Below the pieces are notes generated by a model. The model was not told the origin of the DNA. It ran no database searches and saw only the letters and a program-made list of their open reading frames with translations. A stretch of DNA of 64,000 bases from Methylobacterium sp. GTDB taxonomy: Bacteria; Pseudomonadota; Alphaproteobacteria; Rhizobiales; Beijerinckiaceae. The position numbers were made by a program, and so were the translations under genes. The DNA lies in NCBI GenBank assembly GCA_020253445.1, contig JADCBP010000009.1, positions 62,001 through 126,000 of the forward strand. Reading direction: 5' to 3'. Shown in pieces: positions 27,661-35,644 of the stretch (positions are counted from its first letter, which is position 1; every line of letters starts with the position of its first letter).

Positions 27661-27891
27661 ATGAGCTACGCCACCAAGCTCGATCGTCCGCAGCGCCTGA
27701 AATCGCGCGCGGATCAGGCCCGGCTTTGCCGGCGCATCACCTTCGTCACCGCCTGCATGCTGGTTCCCGTCGTGATCGGGCGCCGCCTCATGCGTGCCAA
27801 GAACACTCCCGGCCCCCGCAACCGCACCTCCGTCTTCATGGAAGCGCGTGCGGATGCAGGAGCCATCATCCCCTGGATCTTCATGGGATGA
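27661..27891 (+). CDS. pufQ: PufQ-like protein
   Basis: This 76-aa protein has one hydrophobic segment (RRITFVTACMLVPVVIGRRLM) and an ending, FMEARADAGAIIPWIFMG, that resembles the PufQ C-terminus. PufQ is needed for normal bacteriochlorophyll levels and precedes pufB in purple bacteria. I choose ATG 27661 because AAGGAG lies 6 nt upstream and the length then matches the family (about 74 aa). A longer frame from 27598 overlaps the bchZ stop by 4 nt. Confidence 0.8.
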   Translation: MSYATKLDRPQRLKSRADQARLCRRITFVTACMLVPVVIGRRLMRAKNTPGPRNRTSVFMEARADAGAIIPWIFMG

Positions 27892-28014
27892 AGAATTGCC
27901 GCGGAACGGGCTCCGGCCTGCTCCGATGCATGCTGCGGGCAAGGCTGCAGCTCACCGGCCGTGCGGGAGATGCACGGTAACTTCCAGCCCCGGAAAGCCG
28001 AAAGGACAACGCTC

Positions 28015-28161
28015 ATGGCTGACAAAGGAGGGTCCCTGACGGGCCTCACCGAAAATGAGGCGAAGGAATTCCATGGTTTCTTCATGCAAGGAACACTGGG
28101 ATTCGCCGCCGTTTCGCTGATCGCGCATATCCTTATCTGGATGTGGCGACCGTGGTTCTAA
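28015..28161 (+). CDS. pufB: Light-harvesting 1 beta chain
   Basis: This 48-aa LH1 beta polypeptide has a polar N-terminus with the conserved [10 protein letters not shown] (H20) and a single membrane helix ending in [12 protein letters not shown]. His38 is the axial ligand of bacteriochlorophyll. It pairs with PufA to form the ring around the reaction centre. ATG 28015 follows AAAGGA. Confidence 0.95.
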   Translation: MADKGGSLTGLTENEAKEFHGFFMQGTLGFAAVSLIAHILIWMWRPWF

Positions 28162-28203
28162 GCATGGCTCGAGTTCATTCTCGAGAAACACGGAGACAAA
28201 TAC

Positions 28204-28365
28204 ATGTGGAAAATTTGGTATATCTTTGATCCACGGCGAACGCTGGTGGCGGTGTGCACGTTCGCCTTTCTGATGGTGATGATCAATCACTTCATCCAGT
28301 TGAGCACGCCTCGCTATAACAGCTGGCTGAACGCGCCGGTGGCCGCGAAAGCGGCCCCGAAATAA
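28204..28365 (+). CDS. pufA: Light-harvesting 1 alpha chain
   Basis: This short gene codes for a 53-aa LH1 alpha polypeptide. It begins [16 protein letters not shown], the standard LH1 alpha start, has one membrane helix and His29 (MINHFIQLS) as the bacteriochlorophyll ligand. The tail [15 protein letters not shown] is typical. It ends 148 bp before pufL, and that gap contains two strong RNA hairpins. Confidence 0.95.
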   Translation: MWKIWYIFDPRRTLVAVCTFAFLMVMINHFIQLSTPRYNSWLNAPVAAKAAPK

Positions 28366-28381
28366 CGGCACTGGTCCGGGA

Positions 28382-28403
28382 GGGTCTTCGTGACGGAAGA
28401 CCT
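28382..28403 (+). other. Intercistronic RNA hairpin 1 after pufA
   Basis: GGTCTTC at 28383-28389 pairs perfectly with GAAGACC at 28396-28402 around a 6-nt loop, extended by a G-U pair. In Rhodobacter, hairpins here slow 3'-to-5' decay of the pufBA message so that LH1 is made in excess over reaction centres. Confidence 0.6.
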
Positions 28404-28421
28404 GAACCGGGTGACGATAAC

Positions 28422-28456
28422 GGCCGACGAGGTGTCCTTCGGGCTCCCCGTCGGCC
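28422..28456 (+). other. Intercistronic RNA hairpin 2 between pufA and pufL
   Basis: GGCCGACG at 28422-28429 pairs with CGTCGGCC at 28449-28456, and the enclosed bases can form a shorter stem capped by TTCG. It is the stronger of the two hairpins and has no T-run, so it is more likely a decay barrier than a terminator. Confidence 0.65.
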
Positions 28457-28513
28457 TTCCCTCAAACGCTTTCGTCCGCCCGGTTTGACGGCGCTGGGCA
28501 CTGGGAGGCAGCC

Positions 28514-29359
28514 ATGGCACTGCTAAGCTTCGAACGGAAATATCGCGTGCGCGGGGGCACGCTCGTCGGCGGCGATCTCTTCGATTTCTGGGTCGGGCCG
28601 TTTTATGTCGGGTTTTTCGGCGTGACCTCGGCATTCTTTGCCATTCTGGGCACGACGCTCATCATCTTCGGCGCAAGCCAGGGGCCCACCTGGAACCCAT
28701 GGCTGATCAGCATCAATCCACCGGATGTCAGCTATGGCCTCGCCTTCGCGCCCTTGATGGAGGGTGGCCTCTGGCAGATCATCACGTTCTGCGCGATCGG
28801 TGCCTTCTGTTCCTGGGCCCTGCGCGAGGTCGAAATCTGCCGCAAGCTCGGCATGGGCTATCATGTGCCCTTCGCCTTCGGCGTCGCGATCTTCGCCTAT
28901 GTCACGCTGGTCGTGTTCCGCCCGATCCTCCTTGGCGCATGGGGACACGGATTTCCCTATGGCATCTTCAGCCATCTGCAATGGGTGTCGAACACGGGGT
29001 ATCAGTATCTCCAGTTCCACTACAACCCGGCGCATATGATCGCCATCACCTTCTTCTTCACCACCACGCTGGCGCTGTCCCTGCATGGCGGCCTCATCCT
29101 CTCGGCCACGAACCCGGCCAAGGGTGAGACTGTGAAGACACCCGAGCATGAGAACAGCTTCTTCCGCGACACGATCGGTTACTCGATCGGCACGCTGGGC
29201 ATCCATCGCCTCGGGCTGTTCCTTGCGCTGTCATCCGGTTTCTGGAGCGCGGTCTGCATCATCATTTCAGGCCCATACTGGACCGAGAACTGGGCGGATT
29301 GGTGGAATTGGTGGCTCAACTGGCCGTTCTGGGCCGATTCCGCGATTTCTCCGCGCTGA
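28514..29359 (+). CDS. pufL: Photosynthetic reaction centre L subunit
   Basis: PufL is one of the two core membrane subunits of the type-II reaction centre. The 281-aa protein has five membrane helices and the full set of cofactor histidines shifted by one relative to R. sphaeroides: H154, H174 (special pair), H191 and H231 (iron), with NPAHM and GIHRLGL. It follows GGAGGC and is coexpressed with pufM. Confidence 0.97.
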   Translation: MALLSFERKYRVRGGTLVGGDLFDFWVGPFYVGFFGVTSAFFAILGTTLIIFGASQGPTWNPWLISINPPDVSYGLAFAPLMEGGLWQIITFCAIGAFCSWALREVEICRKLGMGYHVPFAFGVAIFAYVTLVVFRPILLGAWGHGFPYGIFSHLQWVSNTGYQYLQFHYNPAHMIAITFFFTTTLALSLHGGLILSATNPAKGETVKTPEHENSFFRDTIGYSIGTLGIHRLGLFLALSSGFWSAVCIIISGPYWTENWADWWNWWLNWPFWADSAISPR

Positions 29360-29410
29360 CCGGCCGGCACTTCCCAGGACTCTGCTCCCCCAAGTGGCGA
29401 GGACTTCAAC

Positions 29411-30367
29411 ATGGCCTATTATCAAAACATCTTCACCAAGGTTCAGGTCCACGGCGAGCCCGATCTCGGCGTCCCGCTGAGGGACAGCGACTCGGAACGC
29501 GGGACGCAGACCCTGACTTCCTACTGGCTCGGCAAGATCGGTGATGCGCAGCTCGGTCCGGTCTATCTCGGCTGGACGGGGCTCACCTCCATCTTCTGCG
29601 GCATCGTCGCAATCGAGATCATCGGCCTCAACATGTGGGCATCGGTGAACTGGGATCCGGTGCAGTTCGTGCGCAAGCTCTTCTGGCTCTCGCTCGATCC
29701 GCCAAAGCCGGAATACGGCCTCACCATTCCACCTCTGGCGGAGGGCGGCTGGTGGCTGCTGGCGGGGTTCTTCCTCACCGCCTCCATCCTGCTGTGGTGG
29801 GTGCGCACCTATCGGCGGGCCCGGGCCCTGGGCATGGGCACGCATGTGGCCTGGGCCTTTGCGGCGGCGATCTGGCTCTATCTCGTTCTCGGCTTCATCC
29901 GTCCCATCATGATGGGCAGCTGGAGCGAGGCGGTGCCTTTCGGCATCTTCAGCCATCTCGACTGGACCCAGAATTTCTCGATCCGCTACGGGAACCTCTT
30001 CTACAATCCCTTCCACGCGCTCTCGATCGTCTTCCTCTATGGCTCGGCACTGCTCTTTGCGATGCACGCCGCGACCATCCTGGCCGTCTCCCGCTACGGC
30101 GGCGAGCGCGAGATCGAGCAGATCACGGATCGCGGCACGGCTTCCGAGCGTGCGGCCCTCTTCTGGAGATGGACGATGGGCTTCAACGCGACGATGGAAT
30201 CGATCCATCGCTGGGCCTTCTGGTTCGCGATCCTCACCCCCATCACCGGCGGCATCGGCATCCTGCTCACCGGCACGGTGGTGGATAACTGGTATGATTG
30301 GGGCGTGAAGCACCTGATCGTTCCGGCAGATCCGAACATGTGGCCGGCGACTCCGCCGCCGGTCTAG
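29411..30367 (+). CDS. pufM: Photosynthetic reaction centre M subunit
   Basis: PufM pairs with PufL to bind the special pair, pheophytins, quinones and iron. The 318-aa protein has five helices and the expected motifs [33 protein letters not shown] and ESIHRWAFW. The extended C-terminus ([18 protein letters not shown]) is of the usual length. No pufC or pufX follows; a terminator lies about 90 bp downstream. Confidence 0.97.
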   Translation: MAYYQNIFTKVQVHGEPDLGVPLRDSDSERGTQTLTSYWLGKIGDAQLGPVYLGWTGLTSIFCGIVAIEIIGLNMWASVNWDPVQFVRKLFWLSLDPPKPEYGLTIPPLAEGGWWLLAGFFLTASILLWWVRTYRRARALGMGTHVAWAFAAAIWLYLVLGFIRPIMMGSWSEAVPFGIFSHLDWTQNFSIRYGNLFYNPFHALSIVFLYGSALLFAMHAATILAVSRYGGEREIEQITDRGTASERAALFWRWTMGFNATMESIHRWAFWFAILTPITGGIGILLTGTVVDNWYDWGVKHLIVPADPNMWPATPPPV

Positions 30368-30389
30368 GGTCCGGCCCCAGCCTTGAGAG

Positions 30390-30411
30390 TTATCCGGTGT
30401 CCTCCGGATAA
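30390..30411 (+). other. Hairpin in the pufM 3' untranslated region
   Basis: TTATCCGG at 30390-30397 pairs perfectly with CCGGATAA at 30404-30411 around a 6-nt loop. It sits 22 nt past the pufM stop and lacks a T-run, so a message-stabilising role is more likely than termination. Confidence 0.5.
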
Positions 30412-30454
30412 ACGGAACCGCTCGCTCTCCTGCCATTCAGCGCCGGTTTCGTCT

Positions 30455-30493
30455 AACAGGCCACCTCGCCCCCCGAGCGTGGCCTGTTTTTTT
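30455..30493 (+). terminator. Rho-independent terminator of the puf operon
   Basis: AACAGGCCAC pairs with GTGGCCTGTT, extended by CTCG/CGAG round a C-rich loop, and is followed by seven T residues (30487-30493). This is the clearest terminator in the window. Confidence 0.9.
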
Positions 30494-30505
30494 ACCTGTT
30501 CGGCA

Positions 30506-30973
30506 TCAGAGCGTGACGCGGAACATGCAAGCCGCGTCGCCCTTGGCGGTGCAGGCCGTTTCCTCGACGCGGGTCGAGGGCCCCGCCAGCCCGCGGAACA
30601 GCGTCTCGAAGGTCGCAGCATCATAATCGCAGACCGGCTGATCGGCGCCGATGGTCCGGCTCACGGGATTGTTCAGAAGCGTCAGTTCGAAGCCCTCGGG
30701 CGTGGCTTTCCAGGCGAAGAGGCCGGCAAAGGTCCAGCCATGGCGCTCAACCGCCCTCAGCAGGATCGCCAGCGCGAGGCGCGAGCGCAACAAGGGCAAG
30801 CGAAGCCGCCCAGCCCTGGGAAGTGATGCCCGGGGAGAAAGCCATCTGCACGCTTCCCGCGCTTCCCGCCGCCCTGCCTGCAGCGGCGTGCCGATCAATT
30901 CACGAGATCGTGAGAATCCGACTTTCGTCGTAACGGTGACAAGAAGCCGGGCTCGGTTATCTTCTTGTCTCAA
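30506..30973 (-). pseudogene. bchJ: Remnant of bchJ (4-vinyl reductase, V4R domain)
   Basis: The C-terminal part (from [19 protein letters not shown] to ACMFRVTL) matches the V4R domain of BchJ, with NNPVSR, PVCDYDAATFETLFRGL and ACTAKGDAACMFRV. The family's N-terminal half is missing. The open frame has no ATG or GTG before the domain; the only candidate starts are TTG codons such as those at 30973 and near 30901. The upstream part reads as low-complexity Arg-rich sequence. Taken together this is most likely a decayed gene. BchJ is dispensable in Rhodobacter, where it sits next to bchE/bchG rather than puf. Confidence 0.65.
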
Positions 30974-31016
30974 GCGGCACGATCCGCATGGCGAAAACGC
31001 CGAGGGGGAGGTTCAT

Positions 31017-31466
31017 ATGGCGAAGCTCAACGTGAACGGGCGCGTGGTCGAGATCGATGCGCCGGCCGACACGCCCTTGCTCTGGGCCTTGCGCGAGCAG
31101 GCAGGCCTCACCGGCACGAAATATGGCTGTGGCATCGCCCAATGCGGCGCCTGCACGGTGCATGTCGATGGCGAGGCGGTGCGCTCCTGCTCCATCCCGC
31201 TCGGTGGTGTGAGCGAGAACCAGAAGATCGTGACGATCGAGGGTCTCTCGCCCGACAGTTCCCACCCCATCCAGAAGGCCTGGCTGCAACTCGAAGTGCC
31301 GCAATGCGGCTATTGCCAGTCCGGCATGATCATGGCCGCAGCGGCGCTTCTGGCGAAGAAGCCCAAGCCGACCGACGCCGATATCGACGAGGCCATGACC
31401 AATATCTGCCGCTGCGGCACTTACAATCGCGTCCGGGCGGGCATCAAGCTCGCGGCCGGCATTTGA
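31017..31466 (+). CDS. 2Fe-2S subunit of an isoquinoline-1-oxidoreductase-type molybdenum hydroxylase (IorA-like)
   Basis: The 149-aa protein carries two 2Fe-2S clusters: a plant-ferredoxin set (C38, C43, C46, C58) and the helical set (C97, C100, C131, C133). It passes electrons from the molybdenum subunit encoded next. ATG 31017 follows GAGGGGGAG. It has no signal of its own, so it would be exported bound to the Tat-signal partner. It is the first gene of a six-gene operon ending in soxA. Confidence 0.85.
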   Translation: MAKLNVNGRVVEIDAPADTPLLWALREQAGLTGTKYGCGIAQCGACTVHVDGEAVRSCSIPLGGVSENQKIVTIEGLSPDSSHPIQKAWLQLEVPQCGYCQSGMIMAAAALLAKKPKPTDADIDEAMTNICRCGTYNRVRAGIKLAAGI

Positions 31467-31477
31467 GGAGAACGGAC

Positions 31478-33649
31478 ATGAACGCGCCTTTCTCGCTCTC
31501 CCGCCGCTCCATCCTCAAGGGTGCCGCCGCTTCGGCCGGGGCCTTCACGCTCGGTTTCGCCGTGCCGTTCTCGGCGGCGGAAGCACAAGCCGGCACGCCG
31601 GAAATCAATGCCTGGGTGGTGATCCACCCGGATGATCGGATCATCGTCCGCATCGCCCGCTCCGAGATGGGGCAGGGCACGCTGACCGGCCTCGCGCAGC
31701 TCGTGGCGGAGGAACTCGAGGCGGATTGGTCGAAGGTCGGCTGGGAATATCCCACGCCGGGCGAGAACCTGAAGCGCAACCGCATCTGGCGGAATTTCTC
31801 CACCGGCGGGTCGCGCGGCATCCGCGAGAGCCATCAATATGTCCGCGAGGGCGGCGCGGCGGCGCGAATCATGCTGGTGCAGGCCGCAGCCAATGCCTGG
31901 AGCGTTCCGGCCTCCGAATGCCGGGCCGCGAAGAGCGTGATCACCCACATGCCCACGGGCCGCGCGGTGACTTATGGCGCGGTGGCTGCAGCGGCCGCGA
32001 AGCTCGAGCCGCCGAAAGAAGTCACGCTCAAGGACCCCAAGACCTGGACCATCATCGGCCAATCCGTGAATCGGCTCGACACGGTCGACAAGCTTAACGG
32101 CAAACAGGTCTATGGCGCGGATATCCGGCTGCCGGGCATGCTCAATGCCGCGATCCGGGCCTGCCCGGTTTTCGGCGGCAAGATCGCGCGCTTCGATGCT
32201 GCGAAGATCATGGCCATGCCGGGCGTGAAGAAGGTCGTGCAGGTCAATCCGCACACGGTCGCGGTGGTCGCCGAGACCTGGTGGCAGGCAAAGACCGCGC
32301 TCGATGCCCTGCCCATCGTCTGGGATAACGGCCCCAATGCCAATGCCTCCTCCGAGACCATCGCGGCGATGCTGCATGACGGCCTTGAGGCCGGGCAGGC
32401 CTTCGAGGGCAACAGGGCGGGCGATGCCAGGGCCGCGATTGCGGGCGCCGCGAAGAAGATCGAGGCCACTTATTCCTACCCGTTCCAGAACCATGCCTGC
32501 ATGGAACCCATGAACGCGACCGCGCTCTGGACGCCTGAGAAATGCGAAGTCTGGTGCCCGACGCAGAACGGCGAATCCGCGCTCGCCGCAGCCATCGAGG
32601 CCTCCGGCCTGCCGGCGGCGAAATGCGATGTGCACAAGGTGCATCTCGGCGGCGGCTTCGGCCGGCGCGGCCGCTCGGATTTTGTCACGCAGGCGGTTCT
32701 CATCGCCAAGGAGATGCCCGGTATTCCCGTGAAGCTCCTCTGGAGCCGCGAGGAGGACATGCTTCAGGGCACCTACCACCCGATCACCATGGCGCGGATG
32801 GTGGGCGGGCTCGACAAGGACGGGAACCTCGTCGGCCTCCACATGCGCATTTCCGGCCAGTCGATCCTCGCGGGCGTGAACCCGCAGGGCCTGCAGAACG
32901 GCCGCGACCCGGTGGTGTTCCAGGGCCTCAATCCGGGAGGGGCGGAAGGGCCGTTCGGCTACGGCATCCCGAACCTGTTGATCGACCACGCCATGCGCAA
33001 CCCGCATGTGCCGCCAGGCTTCTGGCGCGGGGTGAACCTCAACCAGAACGCCATCTATGTCGAATGCTTCATGGATGAGCTCGCGCATGCGGCGGGTGTC
33101 GATCCGCTGGAATTCCGCCGCAGGCTCATGAAGAATTCGCCGAAGCATCTCGCGGTGCTGGAGGCCGTGGCGAAAGGCATCGACTGGGGCACGCCTTCCC
33201 GGCCGGGCACGGCGAAGGGCCTTGCGCAGATCATGGGCTTCGGCTCCTATGTCGCGGCGGCGGCCGAGGTTTCCGTGTCGAATGCCGGCGAGATCAAGGT
33301 CCATCGGATCGTTGCGGCCACCAATCCCGGTCATGTGGTGAACCCGGACCAGGTGGCGGCACAGGTCGAGGGCTCGTTCGTCTATGGCCTCTCGGCGGCG
33401 TTCCATCAGGAATGCACGGTGAAGGGCGGGCGGATTGTCGAGGAGAATTTCGACACCTACCCGGCCATGCGCATGGCCGAAATGCCGAAGGTCGAGAGCA
33501 TTCTCCTTCCCTCCGGCGATTTCTGGGGCGGGGTGGGCGAGCCGACCATCGCGGTGGCAGCCCCTGCGGTGATGAACGCGATCTTCGCCGCCACGGGCAA
33601 GCGCGTGCGCTCGCTGCCGCTCAAGAACGCGGATCTGCGCCGCGCATGA
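31478..33649 (+). CDS. Molybdopterin-binding subunit, IorB-like, Tat-exported
   Basis: The 723-aa protein belongs to the single-chain aldehyde oxidase/isoquinoline 1-oxidoreductase beta group of the xanthine oxidase family. The N-terminus is a Tat signal (SRRSILKG, hydrophobic stretch, AEAQA), so the enzyme acts in the periplasm. Visible motifs are SEMGQGTLTGLAQLVAEEL, the Mo-cofactor loop VHLGGGFGRRGRSDFV and the catalytic-glutamate region WGGVGEPTIAVAAP near residue 685. The stop overlaps the soxX start (ATGA), linking it physically to the Sox cytochrome genes. The substrate is unknown. Confidence 0.85.
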   Translation: MNAPFSLSRRSILKGAAASAGAFTLGFAVPFSAAEAQAGTPEINAWVVIHPDDRIIVRIARSEMGQGTLTGLAQLVAEELEADWSKVGWEYPTPGENLKRNRIWRNFSTGGSRGIRESHQYVREGGAAARIMLVQAAANAWSVPASECRAAKSVITHMPTGRAVTYGAVAAAAAKLEPPKEVTLKDPKTWTIIGQSVNRLDTVDKLNGKQVYGADIRLPGMLNAAIRACPVFGGKIARFDAAKIMAMPGVKKVVQVNPHTVAVVAETWWQAKTALDALPIVWDNGPNANASSETIAAMLHDGLEAGQAFEGNRAGDARAAIAGAAKKIEATYSYPFQNHACMEPMNATALWTPEKCEVWCPTQNGESALAAAIEASGLPAAKCDVHKVHLGGGFGRRGRSDFVTQAVLIAKEMPGIPVKLLWSREEDMLQGTYHPITMARMVGGLDKDGNLVGLHMRISGQSILAGVNPQGLQNGRDPVVFQGLNPGGAEGPFGYGIPNLLIDHAMRNPHVPPGFWRGVNLNQNAIYVECFMDELAHAAGVDPLEFRRRLMKNSPKHLAVLEAVAKGIDWGTPSRPGTAKGLAQIMGFGSYVAAAAEVSVSNAGEIKVHRIVAATNPGHVVNPDQVAAQVEGSFVYGLSAAFHQECTVKGGRIVEENFDTYPAMRMAEMPKVESILLPSGDFWGGVGEPTIAVAAPAVMNAIFAATGKRVRSLPLKNADLRRA

Positions 33650-34086
33650 GGTGGTGCGCGCGCGCCTTCGGCCTCGCCGGACTTCTGGCGGTGCCGGTTG
33701 CCGCACAAGCGCCGATGGGCAAGGCGGGAGTGCCGGAAGCGGCGCCCCTGCCGGTTTCGAGGCCCGCCGACCCGGCCAACGGACGGAAGATCGTGGTGGA
33801 GCGGCGGCGCGGCTTCTGTCTGCTCTGCCATTCCGGGCCGTTTCCGGAGGCGCGTTTCCAGGGCGATCTCGCGCCGAGCCTCGCCGGCACGGGAACGCGC
33901 TGGACGGAAGGGCAGATCCGCGCGCGGCTGATCGACAGCACGGCGATCAACGCCGAAACCATCATGCCGCCCTATTTCCGAACCGGGGGCGGGAACCGGA
34001 TTGGCCCCGCCTTTTCTGGCAAGCCAATCCTGAATGCGGAGGAGATCGAGGATGTCACGGCCTTTCTCACCACGCTCCGGGATTGA
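33646..34086 (+). CDS. soxX: SoxX-type monohaem cytochrome c
   Basis: The 146-aa protein has a signal peptide (ending AAQA near 22), one haem motif CLLCH at 58-62 and a Met ligand region ETIMPPYF (M107), the normal SoxX layout. SoxX pairs with SoxA in the enzyme that links sulfur substrate to the SoxY carrier. The ATG overlaps the stop of the molybdenum subunit gene. Its 3' end overlaps soxY by 35 bp. Confidence 0.85.
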   Translation: MRWCARAFGLAGLLAVPVAAQAPMGKAGVPEAAPLPVSRPADPANGRKIVVERRRGFCLLCHSGPFPEARFQGDLAPSLAGTGTRWTEGQIRARLIDSTAINAETIMPPYFRTGGGNRIGPAFSGKPILNAEEIEDVTAFLTTLRD

Positions 34087-34525
34087 ACTCGACCGCCGGG
34101 CGCTGATTGGCGCGGGCGCGGCTTTTGTCACCGCGCTTGCGATTTCGCCGGCTCGCGCGAGCCCGGAAATGGCGGCGGCGATCCGCAAGTTCACCGGCGG
34201 GGTTGAACCGAAAACCGGCAAGGTGACGCTCGATATCGCGCCGCTGGTCGAGAACGGCAATGCCGTGGGCGTGGAGGTGAAGGTCGATCACCCCATGAAG
34301 CCCGAGAGCTTCGTGAGCGAGATCGCGCTTTTCACCGAGAAGAATCCCTCGCCGGATGTGGCGGTGTTCCACCTCACCCCGCATTCCGGCCGCGCGCATG
34401 TGGTCACGCGCATGCGGCTCGCCACCACGCAGCATGTGGCGGCGCTTGCCCGCCTTTCCGATGGCAGCTGCTGGCAGGAAACGCGCGAGGTGATCGTCAC
34501 CATCGCCGCCTGCACCGAAGATTGA
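34052..34525 (+). CDS. soxY: SoxY-like sulfur carrier with non-canonical C-terminus
   Basis: The 157-aa protein has a twin-arginine signal (LDRRALIGAG) and the SoxY fold (VEVKVDHPMKPESFVSEIALFTEKNP). Standard SoxY ends with the flexible GGCGG arm whose Cys carries the sulfur intermediate. This one ends AACTED: Cys154 is kept but is followed by three residues and has no flanking glycines. ATG 34052 follows GGAGGAG; 34034 is an alternative. It is followed by soxZ, so a SoxYZ heterodimer is expected. Confidence 0.8.
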   Translation: MSRPFSPRSGIELDRRALIGAGAAFVTALAISPARASPEMAAAIRKFTGGVEPKTGKVTLDIAPLVENGNAVGVEVKVDHPMKPESFVSEIALFTEKNPSPDVAVFHLTPHSGRAHVVTRMRLATTQHVAALARLSDGSCWQETREVIVTIAACTED

Positions 34526-34535
34526 GGAGGCGCGC

Positions 34536-34862
34536 ATGACCACCGCCATGATCCTCGTGCCACGCACGCCCATCCGCTCCGGCGATGTGGTGATGCTCAA
34601 GGCCATGATCAGCCACCCGATGGAAACGGGCTATCGCCGCAGCGAGAAGGGCGAGGAAATTCCGCGCAACATCATCCGCCGGATGATCTGCCGCTATGAT
34701 GGCGTGGAGGTTTTCTCGGTCGACATGCATCAGGCGATTGCCGCCAATCCCTTCATGTCCTTCGGCGTGGTCGCCACGAAATCCGCGCCGGTGGAATTCG
34801 AATGGGTGGGCGATAACGGCTTCCGCCATCGCCAGAGCGCGCAGCTTAACGTGACGGGATAG
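34536..34862 (+). CDS. soxZ: SoxZ, partner of the SoxY carrier
   Basis: The 108-aa SoxZ has no signal peptide and is exported with SoxY. Landmarks are the early RSGDVVMLKAMISHPMETG, IPRNIIRRMICRYDG and the immunoglobulin-like strands ending WVGDNGFRHRQSAQLNV. The ribosome site is GAGGAGGCGC. Its stop is 4 nt before the soxA start. Confidence 0.88.
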   Translation: MTTAMILVPRTPIRSGDVVMLKAMISHPMETGYRRSEKGEEIPRNIIRRMICRYDGVEVFSVDMHQAIAANPFMSFGVVATKSAPVEFEWVGDNGFRHRQSAQLNVTG

Positions 34863-34866
34863 GCCG

Positions 34867-35640
34867 TTGCGGGTTTTCATTCTCGCTGTTCTCTCGGCTT
34901 TCGCCGCACATGCCGCCGTGGCGCAGGGCATTGCCCCGCAGGAGAGGCGATCCGGCTTCGAGACGATGGGGCCTGAAGCGCAGGCCATGCAGCGCGACGA
35001 TTTCGCGAACCCCGCGATGCTCGGCGTGGCGGTGGGGGAGGCGGCCTGGAACCGTGCGCCAGCGAATGGCAAGCCCGCCTGTTCCGGTTGCCATGGCGAC
35101 ATCAACGCCTCGATGCGCGGCGTGGATGTGCGCTACCCCGCGCGCAACGCGGTGAATCTCGCAACGCTCGACCTTCCCGGACGAATCCAGCTTTGCCAGA
35201 GCCTGCATCAGGCGCTCATGCCCGAGCCGCGCGAGAGTGCGGGCCTTCTGGCATTGCAGGCGGCGATCGCGCTGCGCTCGCGCGGCCTGCCGATCGAGGC
35301 GCCATCGGCGCGGGGGCTGTCGGATGGCGTTGCGCGCGGCGAGGCGCTTTATCGCCAGCGTCTGGGGCAGCTCAACCTTTCCTGCGCGCAATGCCATGAT
35401 GACCATTGGGGCCGCTCGCTCGGGGGCACGCGCATTCCGCAGGGGCATCCCACGGGCTATCCGCTCTTCCGGCTGGAATGGCAGGCTCTGGGCTCGCTGC
35501 AGCGTCGCCTGCGCAATTGCTTCATCGGGGTGCGCGCGGAACCGTTCGCGACCGGCGCTTCCGAATGGATCGACCTTGAAATCTATCTGCGTGAGCGTGC
35601 CGCCGGCATGGCGAGCGATGCGCCGGCCGTGCGGCCATGA
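34867..35640 (+). CDS. soxA: SoxA-type dihaem cytochrome c
   Basis: The 257-aa protein has a signal peptide (LAVLSAFAAHAAVAQ), haem motifs CSGCH (72-76) and CAQCH (173-177), and Cys110 as a likely ligand. Cys218, in RLRNCFIGVRAEPF, is the position that becomes the persulfide/haem ligand in SoxXA. The start is TTG 34867; no ATG or GTG in frame keeps the signal peptide. It ends tail to tail with the cupin gene, 4 nt apart. Confidence 0.87.
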   Translation: MRVFILAVLSAFAAHAAVAQGIAPQERRSGFETMGPEAQAMQRDDFANPAMLGVAVGEAAWNRAPANGKPACSGCHGDINASMRGVDVRYPARNAVNLATLDLPGRIQLCQSLHQALMPEPRESAGLLALQAAIALRSRGLPIEAPSARGLSDGVARGEALYRQRLGQLNLSCAQCHDDHWGRSLGGTRIPQGHPTGYPLFRLEWQALGSLQRRLRNCFIGVRAEPFATGASEWIDLEIYLRERAAGMASDAPAVRP

Positions 35641-35644
35641 GCGG

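Noticed and set aside
30368-31016. pufC or pufX after pufM
   Set aside because: The region holds a hairpin, a strong terminator and the minus-strand bchJ remnant; no tetrahaem cytochrome or PufX-like helix is encoded.
31017-35640. A complete thiosulfate-oxidising Sox system
   Set aside because: soxB and soxCD are absent and the SoxY arm is altered; only SoxXYZA are present next to a molybdenum hydroxylase.
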